Both the position numbers and the translations under genes were made by a program. From an uncultured Bacilli bacterium (GTDB taxonomy: Bacteria > Bacillota_I > Bacilli_A > RF39 > UBA660), in the NCBI GenBank assembly GCA_934141245.1, contig CAKPCB010000001.1:175541-239540 (forward strand): a DNA stretch of 64,000 bases. Direction: 5' to 3'. The notes beneath the pieces were generated by a model. The model saw nothing but the letters and a program-made list of their open reading frames with translations. It was not told the origin of the DNA and searched no databases. Below are positions 59,770 to 64,000 of the stretch, piece by piece; the stretch's first letter is position 1, and each line of letters begins with the position of its first letter.

Positions 59770-59798
59770 TTTACAAACTAAAGCGTTTGTGGTATAAT
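59770..59798 (+). promoter_or_regulatory. Promoter with palindromic spacer for the repeat-protein region
   Basis: -35 TTTACA (59770-59775) and -10 TATAAT (59793-59798) with a 17-base spacer. The spacer contains the palindrome ACAAAC TAAAGC GTTTGT (59773-59790). Its arms resemble LexA half-sites, but the gap is 6 bases instead of 4, so the regulator is uncertain. Confidence 0.6.
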
Positions 59799-59824
59799 AA
59801 GCCCTTATTAAAGGGGGAAAATAT

Positions 59825-61354
59825 ATGGATAAATATGATGAAAAAGATATATATCTTGATGATGAGGATAGAAAACCTAAATTATTTATAATTATTGGTT
59901 TGATATTATTGGTATTAATAATAATAGTAATAGCCGTATCTTGTAGTATTACAACTTCGAAGAAGAGCTCAAACACTAACTTAAGTTATTTAAGAATAAA
60001 TGGTGGGGTTCTTGAACCTAATTTTTCTAATTCTAAAACAACATATAATATTTTAACACAAAATGAATATGTAGAAATACTATGTGATACAGAAAGTACG
60101 AAGTCAAAAGTTACTGGATGTAATCAAAAAGTATCTACAAAGTTAAATGATAATTATACAATTAATATTCATGCAGAGGATGGCACTACAAAGAAAGTAC
60201 TCATTAAATTTAATGATGGAGACAAAGCGATAACTAAAGTTAGTGCATCTGTTAGTATAGAATCCAATATTAAAAGTGGAGAAGAAACAACATCAGTAGT
60301 AGAATTAAATGCAGTTGTTACGCCTAAAGATGTTAATTATACATATGAATGGTATAAGGATTCAAAAAAACTTGATTTTGATAGCCAAAGTATAAAGCTT
60401 TCAAGTAAGTTGGATTCTGGTGAATATAACGTAAAAATATATAATAAGGATTTAGAGTTGGAGGCTATTTCAGAAAAATTTGTTGTTAAAATAAATGATA
60501 AAACAAATAAAGCTAATCAAAATAGTTCAAACACTACTAATACTAATAAGAATAATAAATATGTGTTAGCTATAAATAATGTAAGTGGGAACCCAAGTAA
60601 TTGGACTAAATCAGCTACATTATTTGTTGATGTATCTACAAGTAATGGTCTTGCAGCTAAAGGTTATTCTTTCGATGGGGGAAAAACATATCAATCTTCA
60701 AACTCTAAAACTTTTACATCTAATCAAACTGTTAAAATAGTTGTAAAAGATATTAAAGGCAACACAACTTCAAAAAATGTAACTATTAAAAAAATAGATA
60801 ATTCTAATCCAAGTGTTAAATTATCGAGCAGCAATAAAACAAACATAAGTGTTGTTTTAAATGCAATTACAACACCCAATATTATACCAAGTGGTTGCAG
60901 ATATGAATGGTATAAAAATGATATTAAAATAGATGGTGCAACTAGTAAGAGTTATAAGGCTTCTGAAAGTGGTACATATAAAGTTAAAGTAATAACAGGT
61001 ACTGGTAATGTAGCAACATCTAATACTTACATATTTAATAGAGTTGTAATGCATTGCCCTATGATATCTGTTTCATCAGCATCAGGAAAACGAGTAGCAC
61101 CAAGAACTTGGTTTAATGAAGTCGTTTATGTTAAAATTTACCCTTTTGAAGATACAATGAGTTATGATCTTTATCTAAATGAAGCCGGTGTTTATAATAA
61201 GGTTTCTAACAAATATAATTATATGGATACTTTTAAAAATAATGCATCTCTAAAAATTGTAAATGGTGGTTTAAGAGTAGTAAAACTTGTTATTAGAGAT
61301 AATAAGGGTAACTCATTAGATTGCTATTCAGAAGTTTATTATTTAAAGAAATGA
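59825..61354 (+). CDS. Membrane-anchored protein with cadherin-like and Ig-like beta domains
   Basis: The 509-residue protein has an acidic cytosolic N-terminus, one transmembrane helix (about 21-42) and an outer part of beta-sandwiches. NLSYLRINGGVLEPNFSNSKTTYNI (about 53-77) fits a cadherin-like beta-sandwich domain (PF12733 type). Two similar Ig-like units follow, each with a Y-E-W-Y-K-(D/N) core (YTYEWYKDSKKLD and CRYEWYKNDIKID), joined by an Asn/Thr-rich linker. GGGGGAAAATAT precedes the ATG. The repeat-protein gene starts 10 bases after its stop, so they share a transcript. Confidence 0.7.
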   Translation: MDKYDEKDIYLDDEDRKPKLFIIIGLILLVLIIIVIAVSCSITTSKKSSNTNLSYLRINGGVLEPNFSNSKTTYNILTQNEYVEILCDTESTKSKVTGCNQKVSTKLNDNYTINIHAEDGTTKKVLIKFNDGDKAITKVSASVSIESNIKSGEETTSVVELNAVVTPKDVNYTYEWYKDSKKLDFDSQSIKLSSKLDSGEYNVKIYNKDLELEAISEKFVVKINDKTNKANQNSSNTTNTNKNNKYVLAINNVSGNPSNWTKSATLFVDVSTSNGLAAKGYSFDGGKTYQSSNSKTFTSNQTVKIVVKDIKGNTTSKNVTIKKIDNSNPSVKLSSSNKTNISVVLNAITTPNIIPSGCRYEWYKNDIKIDGATSKSYKASESGTYKVKVITGTGNVATSNTYIFNRVVMHCPMISVSSASGKRVAPRTWFNEVVYVKIYPFEDTMSYDLYLNEAGVYNKVSNKYNYMDTFKNNASLKIVNGGLRVVKLVIRDNKGNSLDCYSEVYYLKK

Positions 61355-61364
61355 AGGTATAGAC

Positions 61365-62912
61365 ATGAATAAGGTAAATACTACTAAAATTAAAGAAATA
61401 TTAGACATGCCAGAGTGGAATAACCCAAGATTTAAGGATTTATTAACATCAACAATATGGAATAGTAATGCAGACGAAGTAAAAAAAATAATAAGTATGT
61501 CTGAGTGGAACGATCCAAAGTTTAAGAACTTATTAACATCAACAATATGGAATACTAATGCTGTAGAAATAAAAAAAATACTAAGTATGCCTGAATGGAA
61601 CAATTCAAAGTTTAAGAACTTATTGACATCAAATATATGGACTAGTAATGCAAATGACGTAAGAGAAATATTAAGTATGCCAGAGTGGAATGACCCAAGA
61701 TTTAAAAATTTATTAACATCAACAATATGGAATAGTAATGCAGTTAAAGTAAAAGAAATATTGAGTATGTCTGAATGGAGCAATCCAAAGTTTAAGAACT
61801 TATTAACATCAACAATATGGAATAGCAATGCAGCCGAAGTAAAAGAAATATTGAGTATGTCTGAATGGAATGATCCAAAGTTCAAGAATCTACTAACATC
61901 AAATATATGGACTAGTAATGTAAATGACGTAAAAGAAATATTAGGTATGTCTGAATGGAACGATCCAAAGTTTAAGGACTTATTAACATCAGGTATATGG
62001 ACTAGTAATGCAGTAGAAGTAAAAAAAATATTAAGTATGCCTGAATGGAATGATCAAAGATTTAAGGGTCTATTAACATCAGGCATATGGACTAGTAATG
62101 CAAGTGAAATAGGGAAAATATTAAGTATGTCTGAGTGGAATGATCCAAAGTTTAAGAACTTACTAACATCAAATATATGGATTAGTAATGCGAATGATAT
62201 AAAGAAAATATTAAATATGCCAGAGTGGAATGATCCAAAGTTTAATAACTTATTAACATCATGTATATGGCATAGTAATGCAGACGAAGTAAAAGAAATA
62301 TTGGACATGCCAGAATGGAGCGATCCAAAGTTTAAGGACTTATTAACATCATGTATATGGCATAGTAATGCAGACGAAGTAAAAGAAATATTGGACATGC
62401 CAGAATGGAGCGATCCAAAGTTTAAGGACTTATTAACATCAAGTATATGGCATAGTAATGTAAATGATGTAAAAGAAATATTAAGTATGTCTGAATGGAA
62501 TGAGCCGAAGTTTAAGAATTTATTAACTTCAACAATATGGATTAGTAATGTAAACGAAATAAGAAAAGTATTAAGTATGCCTGAGTTACAATGCGAAGAA
62601 TACAAGCAATTATTATGTCCAACTATTTTTGCTATTAATAATAAAAACATTCTTTCTAATATAGAATTGTTAAAAGAGTATGGAATTGATAAGTATATTA
62701 CAGTTTCATTTTTAAGAAAAAATGTAGATAAACAAAGGGCATTAATAGACTATATGATAAGTAAAGATATTGATTTAATTGTAGAAGATAATAAAGGCTC
62801 ATACAAATTAAACCCAATGTTTAATTATAGTAGTTCTGTTCTTAAAAGCAGATATGGTATTAACATGAAAGAAATTAAAAATGAGGGATTAAGCAAATGC
62901 AAGAAACTATAG
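61365..62912 (+). CDS. Tandem 30-residue-repeat protein (repeat protein A)
   Basis: I do not recognise this 515-residue protein. After a 7-residue cap (MNKVNTT) it has 14 units of exactly 30 residues. Numbering from the E/D before VKEIL, nearly fixed positions are Ile5, Met8, Glu10, Trp11, Phe16, Leu19, Leu20, Thr21, Ile24, Trp25 and Asn28. Unit 14 is degenerate (MPELQCEEYKQLLCPTIF). An 88-residue C-terminal domain follows (ELLKEYGIDKYITVSFLRK...YSSSVLKSRYGI), vaguely mTERF-like. Each unit suggests two short helices, so the whole should be an alpha-solenoid. No signal peptide. The next gene overlaps its stop by 16 bases. Confidence 0.85.
   Translation: MNKVNTTKIKEILDMPEWNNPRFKDLLTSTIWNSNADEVKKIISMSEWNDPKFKNLLTSTIWNTNAVEIKKILSMPEWNNSKFKNLLTSNIWTSNANDVREILSMPEWNDPRFKNLLTSTIWNSNAVKVKEILSMSEWSNPKFKNLLTSTIWNSNAAEVKEILSMSEWNDPKFKNLLTSNIWTSNVNDVKEILGMSEWNDPKFKDLLTSGIWTSNAVEVKKILSMPEWNDQRFKGLLTSGIWTSNASEIGKILSMSEWNDPKFKNLLTSNIWISNANDIKKILNMPEWNDPKFNNLLTSCIWHSNADEVKEILDMPEWSDPKFKDLLTSCIWHSNADEVKEILDMPEWSDPKFKDLLTSSIWHSNVNDVKEILSMSEWNEPKFKNLLTSTIWISNVNEIRKVLSMPELQCEEYKQLLCPTIFAINNKNILSNIELLKEYGIDKYITVSFLRKNVDKQRALIDYMISKDIDLIVEDNKGSYKLNPMFNYSSSVLKSRYGINMKEIKNEGLSKCKKL
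61386..62645 (+). repeat. Array of fourteen 90-bp in-frame tandem repeats
   Basis: The period is exactly 90 bases throughout. Units differ mainly at codons 23, 26, 29-30, 7, 9, 12 and 18. Bases 62251-62340 are repeated perfectly at 62341-62430, a very recent tandem duplication. Confidence 0.95.
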
Positions 62913-63163
62913 ATGAGATTTTAGATAAATATTCAATTAGTGTATTAAATAATTTAAATAAAGAAAATATATATAAAATTATTGCTTTCCTAGAAAAAAA
63001 TGACTGTGTATGTATAGATGACATTATTGAAGATTACTTAGACATATTTACAATAGAATATGATACATTTGTAGATAAATTTGAGCAATTAAATAAAAAA
63101 TATAATAATAAATATTTGAATATGGTTTCAGAAAATATGAGTTTATTAGAAGAATTATTTTAG
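62897..63163 (+). CDS. Small helical companion protein between the repeat genes
   Basis: This 88-residue acidic, all-helical protein starts inside the end of repeat gene A (16-base overlap). KENIYKIIAFLEKNDCVCIDD, then IIEDYLDIFTIEYDTFVDKF and LNKKYNNKYLNMVSENMSLLEEL resemble one to two mTERF-type helical repeats (a leucine-rich three-helix pattern with 'LDIF' turns). This is pattern recognition only. Gene B follows 16 bases after its stop, so A, this gene and B form one operon. Confidence 0.65.
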   Translation: MQETIDEILDKYSISVLNNLNKENIYKIIAFLEKNDCVCIDDIIEDYLDIFTIEYDTFVDKFEQLNKKYNNKYLNMVSENMSLLEELF

Positions 63164-63179
63164 GGGGGAAAATTCACTT

Positions 63180-64000
63180 ATGAATAAGATAAATACTACT
63201 AAAATTAAAGAAATATTTGACATGCCAGAGTGGAATGATCCAAAGTTTAAAAATTTATTAACATCAACAATATTGAATAGTAATGCATACGAAGTAAAAA
63301 AAATATTGAGTATGCCAGAATGGAATGATTCAAAGTTTAAGAACTTATTAACACCAGGTATATGGGCTAGTAATGCGAATGACGTAAAAGAAATATTGGG
63401 TATGCCAGAATGGAATGATCCAAAGTTTAAGAACTTATTAACACCAGGTATATGGGCTAGTAATGCGAATGACGTAAAAGAAATATTGAGTATGTCAGAG
63501 TGGAGCGATCCAAAGTTTAAGAACTTATTAACATCAACAATATGGAATAGTAATGCAGATGAAGTAAAAGAAATATTAGGTATGTCAGAGTGGAACGATC
63601 CAAAGTTTAAAAATTTATTAACATCAACAATATGGAATAGTAATGCAGACGACGTAAAAGAAATATTAGGTATGCCAGAGTGGAGCGTTCCAAAGTTTAA
63701 AAACTTATTAACATCAACAATATGGAATAGTAATGCAGACGACGTAAAAGAAATATTAGGTATGCCAGAATGGAACGATCCAAAGTTTAAAAATTTGTTA
63801 ACATCAAATATATGGGTTAGTAATGCAAATGACGTAAAAGAAATACTAAGTATGTCAGAGTGGAGCGATCCAAAGTTTAAAAATTTATTAACATCAACAA
63901 TATGGAATAGTAATGCAGACGAAGTAAAAGAAATATTAGGTATGCCAGAATGGAACGATCCAAAGTTTAAAAATTTGTTAACATCAAATATATGGGTTAG
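63180..64000 (+). CDS. Second tandem-repeat protein (repeat protein B), cut by the window end
   Basis: ATG 63180 follows a strong AGGGGGG site. The first residues, MNKINTTKIKEIFDMPEW, are nearly identical to those of repeat protein A, so B is a tandem paralogue. Eight full 30-residue units and most of a ninth are visible before the window ends; there is no stop. Unit 1 has Leu in place of Trp25 (TSTILNSN), and two units carry TPGIWASN, a variant not found in A. The C-terminal domain is not visible. Confidence 0.85.
   Translation, partial: MNKINTTKIKEIFDMPEWNDPKFKNLLTSTILNSNAYEVKKILSMPEWNDSKFKNLLTPGIWASNANDVKEILGMPEWNDPKFKNLLTPGIWASNANDVKEILSMSEWSDPKFKNLLTSTIWNSNADEVKEILGMSEWNDPKFKNLLTSTIWNSNADDVKEILGMPEWSVPKFKNLLTSTIWNSNADDVKEILGMPEWNDPKFKNLLTSNIWVSNANDVKEILSMSEWSDPKFKNLLTSTIWNSNADEVKEILGMPEWNDPKFKNLLTSNIWV
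63201..64000 (+). repeat. 90-bp tandem repeat array in repeat gene B (continues past window)
   Basis: The array has the same 90-base period and codon frame as in gene A. Neighbouring units are close to identical over most of their length: for example, the stretch from 63328 to about 63390 recurs 90 bases later with few changes. This points to recent duplication within the array. Confidence 0.93.

Noticed and set aside
61343..62650. Long open frames on the minus strand opposite the repeat array (such as 61343-61885 and 62054-62650)
   Set aside because: They simply mirror the 90-bp repeat of the plus-strand gene, lack ribosome sites, and their products are the repetitive complement of the real protein.
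61386..64000. CRISPR-like array because of regular 90-bp repeats
   Set aside because: Repeats are contiguous, in frame and coding, with no unique spacers and no cas genes nearby.

Overview
The window is strongly AT-rich, gene-dense DNA from a low-GC Firmicute (Bacilli/Mollicutes-like lineage). TGA is used as a stop codon: several genes end in TGA inside ATGA or GTGA overlaps, so this is not the Mycoplasma code. Shine-Dalgarno sites are often AGGTGAT or AAAGGAG, and GTG and TTG starts are frequent. Two chromosomal blocks match the Bacillus order: the ylb block (ylbD, ylbE, ylbF, rsmD) and the yrz/yrr block (ireB, ruvX, DUF1292, mltG, trmR, two U32 proteins, then greA). I infer an uncultured host-associated member of Bacilli; the species cannot be named from the sequence.

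Layout. 1-3.6 kb: the tail of an RNase R-like gene, an acetyltransferase and small membrane or zinc-ribbon proteins. 3.6-11.1 kb: rplS, lepB, an rdgB-like gene, a DUF1287 protein, a small kinase, a ferritin-like protein and the ylb block with a large U32 protein inserted. 11.1-15.7 kb, minus strand: yidD, a ZnuA-like lipoprotein with no histidine, a coiled-coil protein and a two-component system. 15.8-19.2 kb: rnc, an RNase J paralogue with a degenerate active site, rpsU, yqeY and tRNA-Thr. 19.2-32.7 kb is accessory. It holds a Tn4451-like mobilizable element (large serine recombinase plus MobV relaxase, with an oriT-like inverted repeat), a possible small RNA, a four-gene radical-SAM cluster with zinc-ribbon/Tim44-like membrane proteins, and two hydrolases. 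32.8-36.4 kb: the dnaG-rpoD-trmK macromolecular synthesis operon. 36.4-41.1 kb: envelope genes, lspA, a rluD-family gene and a rhomboid protease. 41.1-47.9 kb: the ireB-to-greA block, with a likely tRNA U34 modification set (trmR plus two U32 proteins). 47.9-59.7 kb: recD2, an AI-2E transporter, T-box-controlled alaS, holA, 6S RNA, tcdA and lexA.

59.8-64.0 kb is the most unusual part. A consensus promoter with a palindrome in its spacer precedes a membrane-anchored beta-sandwich protein. Next come two tandem paralogues built almost entirely of 30-residue (90-bp) repeats, separated by a small companion gene. The repeats have a fixed hydrophobic frame and a few hypervariable positions that vary together. 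Perfect 90-bp duplications show that the array is evolving by repeat gain and shuffling. The second array runs off the end of the window.

No database search was possible. Family names come from recognised motifs and gene order. Promoters, terminators and operators were read by eye.
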